This document shows, in pieces, positions 36,251-43,992 of a DNA stretch of 64,000 nt. The DNA is from Conexibacter sp. S30A1 (lineage in GTDB: Bacteria; Actinomycetota; Thermoleophilia; Solirubrobacterales; Solirubrobacteraceae): NCBI RefSeq assembly GCF_023330665.1, contig NZ_CP097127.1, forward strand, positions 1,860,001-1,924,000, given 5' to 3'. Made by a program: the position numbers and the translations under genes. Below the pieces are notes generated by a model, which was not told the origin of the DNA, did no database searches, and saw only the letters and a list, made by a program, of their open reading frames with translations. How positions within the stretch are numbered: the stretch's first letter is position 1; each line of letters opens with the position of its first letter.

Positions 36251-36273
36251 CGGCGCGTCCACGGGCGCCGCGG

Positions 36274-36729
36274 CTAGCCGAGCGCGCGCCCGAGCAGCTC
36301 CACGATCCGCCGCTCGACCTCGGGCGTGATCTGCGTCAGCGCGAAGTCGGTCGGCCACATCTCGCCGTCGTCGAGCTTGGCCTGATCGCTGAAGCCAAAG
36401 AGGGCGTAGCGGGTCTTGAACTTCTTGGCATCGCGGAAGTAGCAGAGGATCTTGCCGTCCTTGGCGTAGGCGGGCATCCCGTACCAGGTGCGGGGGGCAA
36501 GCGCCGGCGCCGCAGCGCGGATGATCTCGTGCAGCCGCTGCGCGAGAACACGGTCGGCCGCCTCCATCTCGGCGATCTTTGCGAGCACCTCGCGCTCGGC
36601 CTCGACGCCCTTCTGGCCGGCGCGCTCCTCCTTGAGGCGCTCGCGCATCGCGGCGCGCTCCTCGGCGCTGAAGCCCGCGCCCCGCTTCGCTGAAGCCTTC
36701 GTGGTCCTGGTGTCATCTGCGGTTGACAT
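36274..36729 (-). CDS. DUF1801-domain protein
   Basis: A 151-residue protein. The N-terminal 60 residues are a charged helix (Lys/Arg/Glu-rich), then comes the DUF1801/YdhG-like domain: EMEAADRVLAQRLHEIIRAA, TWYGMPAYAKDGKILCYF and FALFGFSDQAKLDDGEMWPT-like order with PEVERRIVELLGRAL at the end. The family has been linked to iron handling in Bacillus, but the biochemistry is not established. The ATG at 36729 has GAGGAG before it. It is convergent with the ABC permease gene and divergent from the MFS carrier gene. Confidence 0.8.
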   Translation of the reverse strand: MSTADDTRTTKASAKRGAGFSAEERAAMRERLKEERAGQKGVEAEREVLAKIAEMEAADRVLAQRLHEIIRAAAPALAPRTWYGMPAYAKDGKILCYFRDAKKFKTRYALFGFSDQAKLDDGEMWPTDFALTQITPEVERRIVELLGRALG

Positions 36730-36920
36730 TTGTGCTCCTCGTTCGAGCGAAGGAAGGGGGTGAGAACACGGTAGCTCCCGCCTTCGCCGGGCGCCGTCAA
36801 GACTCGCCGGCAGTTTCACAATTAGTACACAACCTACCGATCTCCCGCCCCTAGTGTTCCCCTCGCCAGACGCGGATGAGGACTAGCGCCCGCCAGCAAG
36901 CGCGGCGGAAAGGAGCAGAG

Positions 36921-38411
36921 ATGGCGCAGCACGCAGCTGCCGTGGATGTCTTCAGGCCCCTCGACGAGGCCGAGATCACGCAGAAGCACTGGCTGACGGT
37001 GATCACCGCGGGGATGGGCTTCTTCACCGACGCCTATGACCTCTTCATCATCGGCACGGTCACGGTGCTGCTGACGCCGATCTTCCACCTGAGCACCGGC
37101 CAGATCTCGCTGCTCAACTCGATCTCGCTGCTCGCCTCGGTGTTTGGCGCCCTGGCCTTTGGCCGGCTGATGGACCGACTGGGCCGCAAGCGCGTATACG
37201 GTCTTGAGGTCGCACTGCTCTCCCTCGGCGCGGTGCTCTCGGGCCTCTCCTGGAGCTTCACCTCGCTTCTGATCTTCCGGATCATCGTCGGCATCGGCGT
37301 TGGCGGTGATTACGCAACCTCGGCCGTGATCACTGCGGAGTACGCCAACCGCAGGTCGCGCGGCCGCCTGGTCGGCAGCGTCTTTGCGATGCAGGGACTT
37401 GGCCTGGTCGCCGGACCGGCGATCGCCTCCATCTTCCTCGGCGCTGGCGTCTCCGACCATGTCGCCTGGCGGGTGATGCTGGCGCTCGGCGCGATCCCAG
37501 CCATCTCGGTCGTCTACCTGCGCCGCAGGATCAAGGAGACCCCGCGCTACCGGCTCGCCGTGGAGGGTGACCTGGCAGGCGCCGCTGCTGCGGTCAGCTG
37601 GACGCTCGACGGCACCGCGGCGGACTCTGCCGCTGGCGCCAACGGCTCGGCACGGCCAACGGCTGGCGGGCCAACCTTGAGCGAGCGCATGGCACGTGTG
37701 CGGCCGTCAGCGCTGCGCCAACTGACGCGCCGGCCGTACCTGCTGCGCCTGATCGGTACCGCGGGTTGCTGGTTTTTGCTCGATGTGGCCTTCTACGGCA
37801 ACTCCGTGTCGAGCCCGCTGATCCTCAAGCAGCTCGAGCCCAAGGGCACGCTGCTCGCGCACACGCTCACCTCGCTGGCGATCTTCGCGATCGCCGCCTT
37901 CCCCGGCTACTGGGTGGCGGTCATGCTGCTCGACAAGATCGGGCGCAAGCGGATCCAGTGGCAGGGCTTTCTGGTGATGGCGATCGCCTTTGGCGCGATC
38001 GGGCTGATCCCCGGCGTCGCGCAGGACACCGCCCCGTTCCTGGTCCTGTTTGCGATCAGCTACTTCTTCATCGAGTTCGGGCCGAACATGACGACCTTCG
38101 TCTACCCCTCCGAGGTGTACCCGACAGCCGTACGCGGCATCGGCGACGGAATCTCAGCCGGGTCGGGCAAGTTCGGTGCGTTCCTCGGCGCACTGCTGGT
38201 CCCGCACCTGCTGAAGTCGGTCGGGATCTCCGGGGTCATGGAGATCATGGCCGTGGTCTCCGTGATCGGGGTCGCCCTGACACTGATCACGCTGCCCGAG
38301 CCAATGGGCAAGACGCTCGAGGACTCATCACAGGACACGGCCGCCGCGGGACCGCCGCTCGTCGCGGCGGCGGCAGCCGGCCAACCGGTGAGCGTCGCCT
38401 CGCGGGCCTGA
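36921..38411 (+). CDS. MFS carrier of the phosphate:H+ symporter-like (PHS) group
   Basis: A 496-residue protein with 12 predicted helices and a central cytoplasmic loop of about 70 residues. The segment VGIGVGGDYATSAVITAEYA matches the PHS-type signature (GGDYxxSA..xxEy), and YDLFIIGTV and GRLMDRLGRKRVYG are typical of that group. Phosphate or an organic anion is a likely substrate. The tail is Ala-rich. ATG at 36921 has AGGAGCAG upstream. The 190-bp divergent spacer to the DUF1801 gene contains AT-richer sequence around 36815-36840, but I could not define a promoter or Pho box. Confidence 0.83.
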   Translation: MAQHAAAVDVFRPLDEAEITQKHWLTVITAGMGFFTDAYDLFIIGTVTVLLTPIFHLSTGQISLLNSISLLASVFGALAFGRLMDRLGRKRVYGLEVALLSLGAVLSGLSWSFTSLLIFRIIVGIGVGGDYATSAVITAEYANRRSRGRLVGSVFAMQGLGLVAGPAIASIFLGAGVSDHVAWRVMLALGAIPAISVVYLRRRIKETPRYRLAVEGDLAGAAAAVSWTLDGTAADSAAGANGSARPTAGGPTLSERMARVRPSALRQLTRRPYLLRLIGTAGCWFLLDVAFYGNSVSSPLILKQLEPKGTLLAHTLTSLAIFAIAAFPGYWVAVMLLDKIGRKRIQWQGFLVMAIAFGAIGLIPGVAQDTAPFLVLFAISYFFIEFGPNMTTFVYPSEVYPTAVRGIGDGISAGSGKFGAFLGALLVPHLLKSVGISGVMEIMAVVSVIGVALTLITLPEPMGKTLEDSSQDTAAAGPPLVAAAAAGQPVSVASRA

Positions 38412-38446
38412 CAACCGCGAACCCCGCAGCCGTTCAGCCCCGAAAG

Positions 38447-38486
38447 CAAACGTCCCGCCCGGCGCTGGCGCCGGGCGGGACGTTTG
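38447..38486. terminator. 19-bp perfect hairpin, bidirectional terminator
   Basis: Arms CAAACGTCCCGCCCGGCGC (38447-38465) and GCGCCGGGCGGGACGTTTG (38468-38486) are exact complements. It lies between the convergent MFS carrier and sigma factor genes and is flanked by short A/T runs on each strand (AAA and TTT at the stem base), fitting a two-way terminator. Confidence 0.85.
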
Positions 38487-38529
38487 GCTCAGGTTGTGCT
38501 CTGGTCCGGACGGGACCGGGGTGACAGCC

Positions 38530-39507
38530 TCAGGCTGCCTGGCGCAGGGCCGCCAGCTCGGGGTGGCGAGCCAGGGTGCTGAGCGCACGGCGCTCAAGCT
38601 CACCGGCCTGCGAGGTGGTGATGCCGAGCTCGGCACCGGTCTGACGGATCGTGCGCGGCTCATCGCCGCCGAGGCCGAAGCGCAGCTCGAGCACGTTGCG
38701 CTCGAGCTCGGGCAGGCGAGCGAGAACCTCGGCCACCTGCGCGTCGCGCCAGTTGTCGGCGGCGTGCTCCTCGGGGCCACGCTCGTCACTGCGCAGCAGG
38801 TCACCGAGCGCCGTCTCACCGTCGTCGCCAACCGGCTGGTCGAGGCTCGTGATCGCAGCAGAGAGCTCGCGCACCTCGGTCACCTGCTCGATCGGCAGGT
38901 CGGCCACGGCCGCAACCTCCTCGTCGGTGGGCTCACGGCCGAGCTTCAGCGCCAGCTCGGACTCAACCTTGCGGACCTTGACCTGGCGCTGGGCGACGTG
39001 CACCGGAACGCGGATCGTGCGACCCGAGTTCTGGAGCCCGCGCTGAATCGCCTGGCGAATCCACAGCGTGCCGTAGGTGGAGAACTTGAAGCCCTTGCGC
39101 CAGTCGAACTTCTCGACGGCGCGGATCAGGCCGAGCATCCCCTCCTGAACGAGGTCCTCGAGTGGTAGCCCGTGGCCCTGGTAACGGCGAGCCTGCGCCA
39201 CAACCAGACGCAGGTTGGCGTTGATCATGCGCGTCTTGGCGTCGAGATCGCCGCGCTCGATGCGCTTGGCGAGCTCGATCTCCTCGGCGGCGGTCAGCAG
39301 CTCATGGGTGCGGGCCTCGCGGAAGAAGATCTCGAGCGACTCCATGGAGCCGTCGAGCACCGGCGCGGCCGCGCGACGGCGAGACGTGCGCGTGCTGAGC
39401 GGCGTCCCCCGGCGGTCGTGCTGCGCGCTGGCAGTGGTGTTGCGACGCGTGGCGCGAGCAGTCTCTTTCTCGTTGTGCTCGCCTCTGGTGCGGGTCTTTG
39501 GTGTCAT
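38530..39507 (-). CDS. RNA polymerase sigma-70 family factor with divergent region 4.2
   Basis: A 325-residue sigma factor of group 1/2 architecture, lacking region 1.1. A basic lead of about 50 residues precedes region 1.2. Regions 2.1-2.4 are canonical (EDLVQEGMLGLIRAVEKFDW; FKFSTYGTLWIRQAIQRGLQ) and region 3 includes RTIRVPVHVAQRQVKVRKVE. Region 4.2 is unusual: the -35 recognition helix reads GITTSQAGELERRAL (about 295-309) instead of the usual SRERVRQIE-type sequence. It is therefore likely an alternative sigma factor with altered -35 contacts. A near-consensus promoter lies 37 bp upstream. Confidence 0.9.
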   Translation of the reverse strand: MTPKTRTRGEHNEKETARATRRNTTASAQHDRRGTPLSTRTSRRRAAAPVLDGSMESLEIFFREARTHELLTAAEEIELAKRIERGDLDAKTRMINANLRLVVAQARRYQGHGLPLEDLVQEGMLGLIRAVEKFDWRKGFKFSTYGTLWIRQAIQRGLQNSGRTIRVPVHVAQRQVKVRKVESELALKLGREPTDEEVAAVADLPIEQVTEVRELSAAITSLDQPVGDDGETALGDLLRSDERGPEEHAADNWRDAQVAEVLARLPELERNVLELRFGLGGDEPRTIRQTGAELGITTSQAGELERRALSTLARHPELAALRQAA

Positions 39508-39543
39508 TGGCTTGTTCTCGTTCGTTATTTTGAAGATGATCGA

Positions 39544-39571
39544 ATTATACGTCTACGTAAAGTTCTGTCAA
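39544..39571 (-). promoter_or_regulatory. Near-consensus sigma-70 promoter for the sigma factor gene
   Basis: On the minus strand TTGACA (39571-39566) is followed after 16 bp by TATAAT (39549-39544). Both hexamers are exact sigma-70 consensus. Transcription should begin near 39537, leaving an untranslated leader of about 30 nt before the ATG at 39507. Such a perfect promoter is rare in this GC-rich window and points to strong housekeeping transcription. Confidence 0.85.
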
Positions 39572-39898
39572 GTTCTTGCGGTTCCTGCGTGAGCCGTCCG
39601 GTCCGAACCAAATTCGCCCGCCGGAAGCTTTCGGGCGTCTGTGCTGGAGGGCGCTGCTGGTCGCCCTGACCTACTGCTTACCGCTTTGCCACCCAACAAC
39701 ACTCAACGCACCACAGCGATGCGTAAGTCCTTGCTAAGAAGTGACGAAGTTCGTGTTGGCGAGCCAGATCGGGAAATCGGCCGCCGACGGCAAAACTGAA
39801 AGCTCCGACCCGCGCACGGCCGGCTTCCTGCATCATCTACACGAACGTGCGCGGCCCGTTACGCGCAGTCATGGCTGCACGCGGGCCGGCCGCCGTGG
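39572..39898. other. Gene-free stretch between sigma-factor promoter and ArsR gene
   Basis: About 330 bp with no convincing open frame on either strand. The GC content drops around 39680-39770 (for example GCGTAAGTCCTTGCTAAGAA). Short frames here have no family character. A GGTTCG-like word on the minus strand near 39600 suggested a tRNA arm, but the rest of a cloverleaf is absent. A small RNA cannot be excluded. Confidence 0.5.
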
Positions 39899-40219
39899 CT
39901 ACGCGCAGGCCTCGTGGCCGTCGACATGCTGCAGGACGCAGTCGAGCAGGCCCGGGAAGCGTCCCTCCAGCTCGTCGCCGCGCAGCGACACCAGCCGCTG
40001 AACACCCTCGGAGCGCGTGTAGGTCAGTCCGGCGTCGCGCAGGACGCGCAGGTGATGGGTGAGCGTGGACTTGGACACCGGCACCCCAAGACTCCCGCAG
40101 GAGAGCTCGTTGTGGAGAGCCAACACGCGAACGATCTCAAGCCGCACGGGGTCACTGAGCGCATGCAGCACGTCGGTTAGATCGAGCTGTTCGGGGTCGG
40201 GGTGTGCGATCACTCGCAT
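39899..40219 (-). CDS. ArsR-type winged-helix transcriptional regulator
   Basis: A 106-residue repressor-like protein. LSDPVRLEIVRVLALHNELS and the recognition helix VSKSTLTHHLRVLRDAGL are classic ArsR/SmtB winged helix. It lacks the ELCVCDL metal site; Cys41 is near the equivalent place. The C-terminus CVLQHVDGHEACA clusters two Cys and two His, which could sense metal or oxidant, but that is inference. The usual self-regulated transporter partner is not adjacent. Confidence 0.85.
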   Translation of the reverse strand: MRVIAHPDPEQLDLTDVLHALSDPVRLEIVRVLALHNELSCGSLGVPVSKSTLTHHLRVLRDAGLTYTRSEGVQRLVSLRGDELEGRFPGLLDCVLQHVDGHEACA

Positions 40220-40302
40220 CTGACGCTCACGAAGCTGGGCCTGCGTGCCGGCACGCGTGATCAGGATAGCGACGCCGCGGGGAGTTCTCCGACGCGCCCT
40301 GC

Positions 40303-41082
40303 CTACCCGCCGAGCGCCTCAAGCGCCTGCTCGTGCAGCAGGCCGTTGGTGGCAAGACCACTGCCGGCACCCGGACCACTGACCCCATTCAGCCCGCTGA
40401 AGCGCCCGCCAGCCTCCTCGACGACGATCGACACAGCCGCGAGGTCCCAGAGCGTCGCCTCCGGGTCGGTGGCGATCTCCGCCGCGCCCTCGGCGACCAG
40501 CATGTACTGCCAGCTGTCACCGACGCCGCGCGTGCGCCAGCAGCGCCGCCCCAGGTCGAGCACGCGCTGGAAGGCGCCGATCGCGTCCCACTCCTCGATG
40601 CCGCTCCAGACGAACTGGGCGTGTGCCAGGTCGCCGACCGCGGAGACCGCAAGGCGCCGCCCGTCGGCGTAAGCGCCGCCGCCCCGCACCGCCCACCAGC
40701 GCTTGCGCATCGCCGGCATCGAGACCATGCCCACCTTCACCTCGCCGTCCTCGAGCAGCGCGATCAGCGTCGTCCAGGTGTCCATCCCGCGCACGTAGCT
40801 CTTGGTCCCGTCGATCGGGTCGATCACCCACGCGCGCCCCGGCTCGCCCGCCGCCTCCACCCCGCCGAACTCCTCGCCGATGATCCGGTCGGCCGGCCGC
40901 GCCACGGCCAGCCGTTCGCGCAGCACCCGCTCGCAGGCCTTGTCGGACTCCGACACCGGCGTCATGTCCGGCTTGGTCTCAACCGCCAGATCGGCGGCCC
41001 GGTAGCGCGCCATCGTCACCGCATCGGCGGCGTCAGCCAGCTCGAAGGCGAGCTTCAGATCATCTTCATAGGGGGTGTTCAT
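40303..41082 (-). CDS. Inositol-monophosphatase family phosphatase (HisN/ImpA-like)
   Basis: A 259-residue Mg-dependent phosphatase. Motif A IIGEEFG and motif B WVIDPIDGTKSYVRGMDTWT, with the metal-binding Asp pair, are clear. The C-terminal motif ATLWDLAAVSIVVEEAGG completes the fold. WVIDPIDGTKSY with a following RG is often seen in histidinol-phosphatases of the HisN type, so histidine biosynthesis is possible, but inositol phosphate cannot be excluded. The start is ATG at 41082, divergent from the peptidase gene with 28 bp between them. Confidence 0.85.
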   Translation of the reverse strand: MNTPYEDDLKLAFELADAADAVTMARYRAADLAVETKPDMTPVSESDKACERVLRERLAVARPADRIIGEEFGGVEAAGEPGRAWVIDPIDGTKSYVRGMDTWTTLIALLEDGEVKVGMVSMPAMRKRWWAVRGGGAYADGRRLAVSAVGDLAHAQFVWSGIEEWDAIGAFQRVLDLGRRCWRTRGVGDSWQYMLVAEGAAEIATDPEATLWDLAAVSIVVEEAGGRFSGLNGVSGPGAGSGLATNGLLHEQALEALGG

Positions 41083-41110
41083 GGCGGCCGATCCTAGTAC
41101 GCTCGGCGTC

Positions 41111-42439
41111 ATGGCCGCCTACAGCGTCAGTGCCGCCGACCTGCAGCCGGAGACGACCGAGCTGCTGCAGCGACTGGTCCGCTTCAACACGGTCAACCCG
41201 CCCGGCAACGAGCGTGAGGCGATTGAGCACCTGCAAGCCTACGTCGCCGACGCCGGCTTTGAGACCGAGCTCTTGGCCGCCACCCCCGAGCGGCCGAACC
41301 TGGTCGCGACGCTTGCGGGGCACTCGGCCGACGGCCCCACGCTGGTGTTTTTGGGCCACGTCGACACGGTGCTAGCCGCGGCGGCGGACTGGCAGCACGA
41401 CCCGTGGAGCGGCGATCTGGCCGACGGCTTTTTGTGGGGCCGGGGCGCGCTTGACATGAAAAGCCAGGTGGCCGCCGAGGCGGTCGCCGCCGTCACGCTC
41501 GCCCGCGCCGGCTGGCGCCCTGTGCGCGGCGCGCTGAAGCTCGTGTTCGTCTCAGACGAGGAAACCGGCGGTGCGGTGGGCGCCCGCTGGCTGACCGAGC
41601 AGCACCCGGATCGGGTCCGCTGCGACTACCTCGTCAACGAGGGCGCGGCCAGCCCCTTCGAGCTCGATGGCCAGCGCTACTACGGCGTCTGCTGCGGCGA
41701 GAAGGGGATCTACCGCTTCCGCCTGACCGCGCACGGCACCGCCGGCCACGCGTCGATGCCGCGGCTGGGTGACAACGCGCTGCTGAAGCTGGCCCCGGTG
41801 ATAGAGGCGCTGGCACCAGGCTCAAGCGGCTATGACCCGACACCGGCGGCGCTGGCGCTGATCGAGGCGCTCGGCGAGGACCCGAGCGACCTCCCCGCCG
41901 CGATCGCCAGCCTGCGTGCGCGCCACAGCGCCCTGCCCGTGATCGTCGAGCCGATGCTCGCGGTGACGCTCACCCCGACGATGGCGGGGGCGTCTGAGAA
42001 GATCAACGTGATCCCCGCTCGCGCCTGGCTGAAGGTCGACACGCGCGTGCCACCCGGCCTGGGCGCCGAGGTCGCGCTCGCACGCCTGCGCGAGCGCCTC
42101 GGCGCGGCAGCGGCGGGCCTGGAGATCGAGTTCACCGAGCAGGTGCCCGGCTACGCCTCCCCGCATCGCAGCGAGCTGATGGACGCGATCGAGCGCTGGC
42201 TGGCCGCGGCCGACCCGGACGCGCGGGCGGTGCCGGTGCTCTTGCCGGGCTACTCGGACTCGAGCTACTTCCGAGCCGCCTTCCCGGACCTGATCGCCTA
42301 CGGCTTCTTCCCGCACCGCCACCAGACGCTGTTTGAGTCAGCGCCGCTGGTCCACAACGCCGACGAGCGCATCGACGTGCGCGACCTCGGTTACGCGGCG
42401 AGCTTCTACGCGGCGCTGGCGCGCGAGCTGTTGGGCTGA
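41111..42439 (+). CDS. M20-family metallopeptidase (ArgE/DapE/CPG2 group)
   Basis: A 442-residue di-zinc amidohydrolase. Motifs are LVFLGHVDTVLA (His and Asp zinc region), WGRGALDMKSQVAAE with the bridging Asp, and VSDEETGGAVGARWL with the catalytic Glu pair. A dimerisation (lid) domain occupies the middle, and the last zinc histidine is in YGFFPHRHQTLF. The true substrate (acyl-amino acid or dipeptide) is not readable. The last 13 codons of this gene are part of an 84-bp sequence repeated downstream at 43909-43992. Confidence 0.9.
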   Translation: MAAYSVSAADLQPETTELLQRLVRFNTVNPPGNEREAIEHLQAYVADAGFETELLAATPERPNLVATLAGHSADGPTLVFLGHVDTVLAAAADWQHDPWSGDLADGFLWGRGALDMKSQVAAEAVAAVTLARAGWRPVRGALKLVFVSDEETGGAVGARWLTEQHPDRVRCDYLVNEGAASPFELDGQRYYGVCCGEKGIYRFRLTAHGTAGHASMPRLGDNALLKLAPVIEALAPGSSGYDPTPAALALIEALGEDPSDLPAAIASLRARHSALPVIVEPMLAVTLTPTMAGASEKINVIPARAWLKVDTRVPPGLGAEVALARLRERLGAAAAGLEIEFTEQVPGYASPHRSELMDAIERWLAAADPDARAVPVLLPGYSDSSYFRAAFPDLIAYGFFPHRHQTLFESAPLVHNADERIDVRDLGYAASFYAALARELLG

Positions 42440-42485
42440 GCGCCCACCGCCGGGGCCGCCGGCCCGCTGGCCGGCGGCCCGGACC
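42402..42485. repeat. 84-bp direct repeat, left copy
   Basis: This segment covers the last codons and stop of the M20 gene plus the hairpin behind it. It matches 43909-43992 at 81 of 84 positions. Differences are two adjacent bases at the M20 stop region (CTGAG here, CGCAG there) and one base in CACCGCC/CACCCCC. The two copies bracket a 1423-bp insert carrying the AAA/DUF4143 gene. Confidence 0.95.
42453..42480. terminator. 12-bp perfect hairpin after the M20 gene
   Basis: Arms GGGCCGCCGGCC (42453-42464) and GGCCGGCGGCCC (42469-42480) close a CGCT loop. It lies inside the left 84-bp repeat and probably ends M20 transcription on the plus strand. Confidence 0.7.
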
Positions 42486-42526
42486 AGGCCGGGATCTACA
42501 AGCGGCGACGAGCCTCTGCCCTCAGG

Positions 42527-43810
42527 CTACGGACCGAGCAGGGCGAGTGGAACGACGGCGACGCCGTCCGGTCGCCGGTAGGCGACGGGGCCGGTGTTGA
42601 TGACGATGCGGTCGATAACCCGCTCACCGTACTTGCCGGCCAGCCAGGCCAGATGGCGCAGGTCGTGGCCCGAGAGGGTCCCGCCCAGCTTCACCTCGAC
42701 GGCGAGCACCTTGCCCTCGGGGTTGGTGAGCATCAGGTCGATCTCGTGGTCACCGTTACGGGTCCGCAGGTGTGAGACGGTTGCCTCGCATCGCTGAGCG
42801 AGCACCCTGACGCTGAGGGTTACCAGCGACTGAAACAGGCGCCCAAGCATCGTGCCGTGCTGCGGACCCAGCGGCGTGCCCGCCCCGTCAAGCAGCGACT
42901 GATGGGTGAGGCCGAGCAGGCGGGCGGCCAGGGCCGGGTCTGCCAGATGGTGGATGGGAGTCTGCCCAAGGCGGGCGAACGCTCCTGCGACCGGCGCCCA
43001 AGCCGGCAGTGGGTCGAGCAGCCAGAGCTGCCGCAGCGCGTCTCTGTAGGCGATGGTGGTGGAGCGAGCGGGCTTCTCGCCGACACCGGCGGTGGCGGCG
43101 TCGAGGATCGAGGTGTAGCTCGCGGTGCTGGCGGTCGCCGCGGCATAGGCGCGCAGCCAATCAAGCAAGGCCGCCGGTTTGCGGACGGCAAGGCCCTGCT
43201 CGGGGATGTCGCGGTCGACGGCGTTGTACAGGTAGCTGTCGAGCTCGCCTCGGAGCAGACGGTCGGGGAGGCCACGCAACCCCGGGAAGCCCGACGCCAT
43301 GATCTCCTCGACGTAATCGACCAGGCGCACCTCGGTGTCACCCTCGACGGCTCCGGCGGTCCCGCTGAGCAGGCGCTCGAGACTGACCGTCGGGGTCGCG
43401 ACGCCGCGTTCACTGAAGGCCAGGGGCCGCATGCGCAGGCGAGTGATACGACCCGCACCGGAGTGGGCGGTTGCGCCGGGCGCCACCGTCGCGCTGCCGG
43501 TGAGCAGGAACTGACCGGGAGCCCTGTCTCGGTCGACGGCTCGGCGTACGACATCCCATACCTCCGGGACCTTCTGCCACTCGTCGATCAACACCGGGCG
43601 CGGACGGATCAAGATCGACTCGGGATCTGCCGCAACGGGCTCGCGGACCGGACCCGAGTCGAGCGCGACGACGCTCCGCGCACGCGCCTGCGACGTGGAC
43701 GTCTTGCCCACTGCCTTGGCGCCGTCGATGGCGACGGCGGGCAGCGCGTCCAGAAGCATGTCGAGCTCGTCATCGAGCACCCTGCGCCGGTAGCCCATGC
43801 CTTCAATCAT
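42527..43810 (-). CDS. AAA ATPase with DUF4143 C-terminal domain
   Basis: A 427-residue protein (423 if ATG at 43798 is used, which has a better ribosome site, GAAGG). The N-terminal P-loop domain has Walker A DGAKAVGKTSTS (29-40), Walker B PVLIDEWQKVPEVWD (from about 72) and sensor LLTGSATV. The C-terminal DUF4143 region ends with a PD-(D/E)xK-like array: Asp358 in HEIDLML and ExK in LAVEVKLGG (Glu372, Lys374). Such proteins are widely scattered in bacteria and archaea and often transferred; their function is not established. The gene sits alone in an insert bracketed by 84-bp direct repeats, with three spaced boxes at its start. Confidence 0.88.
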   Translation of the reverse strand: MIEGMGYRRRVLDDELDMLLDALPAVAIDGAKAVGKTSTSQARARSVVALDSGPVREPVAADPESILIRPRPVLIDEWQKVPEVWDVVRRAVDRDRAPGQFLLTGSATVAPGATAHSGAGRITRLRMRPLAFSERGVATPTVSLERLLSGTAGAVEGDTEVRLVDYVEEIMASGFPGLRGLPDRLLRGELDSYLYNAVDRDIPEQGLAVRKPAALLDWLRAYAAATASTASYTSILDAATAGVGEKPARSTTIAYRDALRQLWLLDPLPAWAPVAGAFARLGQTPIHHLADPALAARLLGLTHQSLLDGAGTPLGPQHGTMLGRLFQSLVTLSVRVLAQRCEATVSHLRTRNGDHEIDLMLTNPEGKVLAVEVKLGGTLSGHDLRHLAWLAGKYGERVIDRIVINTGPVAYRRPDGVAVVPLALLGP

Positions 43811-43878
43811 ACGGTTAGCCGACGCTCAACACTACAGTTAGCAGGCTCCAAACGCTACATCTAGCACCGCTGATGGCA
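43810..43878 (-). promoter_or_regulatory. Three 10-bp boxes at exact 23-bp spacing upstream of the AAA/DUF4143 gene
   Basis: Plus-strand boxes TACGGTTAGC (43810-43819), TACAGTTAGC (43833-43842) and TACATCTAGC (43856-43865) start 23 bp apart, about two helical turns, so a protein would meet them on one DNA face. The spacers are also similar (GCTCAAC.. and GCTCCAAAC..). The first box touches the ATG. They look like operator sites or iterons for a factor controlling this gene, possibly its own product. Confidence 0.7.
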
Positions 43879-43908
43879 CAGCTGACGGCGAATGCAACCG
43901 TTTCCATG

Positions 43909-43992
43909 GCTTCTACGCGGCGCTGGCGCGCGAGCTGTTGGGCGCAGCGCCCACCCCCGGGGCCGCCGGCCCGCTGGCCGGCGGCCCGGACC
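43909..43992. repeat. 84-bp direct repeat, right copy
   Basis: Right partner of 42402-42485. Read on the minus strand it encodes the last 26 residues and TAG stop of the MFS exporter. The same TAG is conserved in the left copy at 42406-42408, inside M20 antisense. This means the M20 and MFS genes once overlapped tail to tail before the insert separated them. Confidence 0.93.

Noticed and set aside
36003-36251. Small frame encoding a five-residue Ala/Gly/Pro repeat
   Set aside because: It is a by-product of the 15-bp tandem array and has no ribosome site.
39585-39665. Possible tRNA on the minus strand from a GGTTCG-like T-arm
   Set aside because: No acceptor stem, D-arm or anticodon arm can be drawn around it.
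43810-43878. CRISPR-like array near the DUF4143 gene
   Set aside because: Only three 10-bp boxes with 13-bp similar spacers; far too short and no cas genes.
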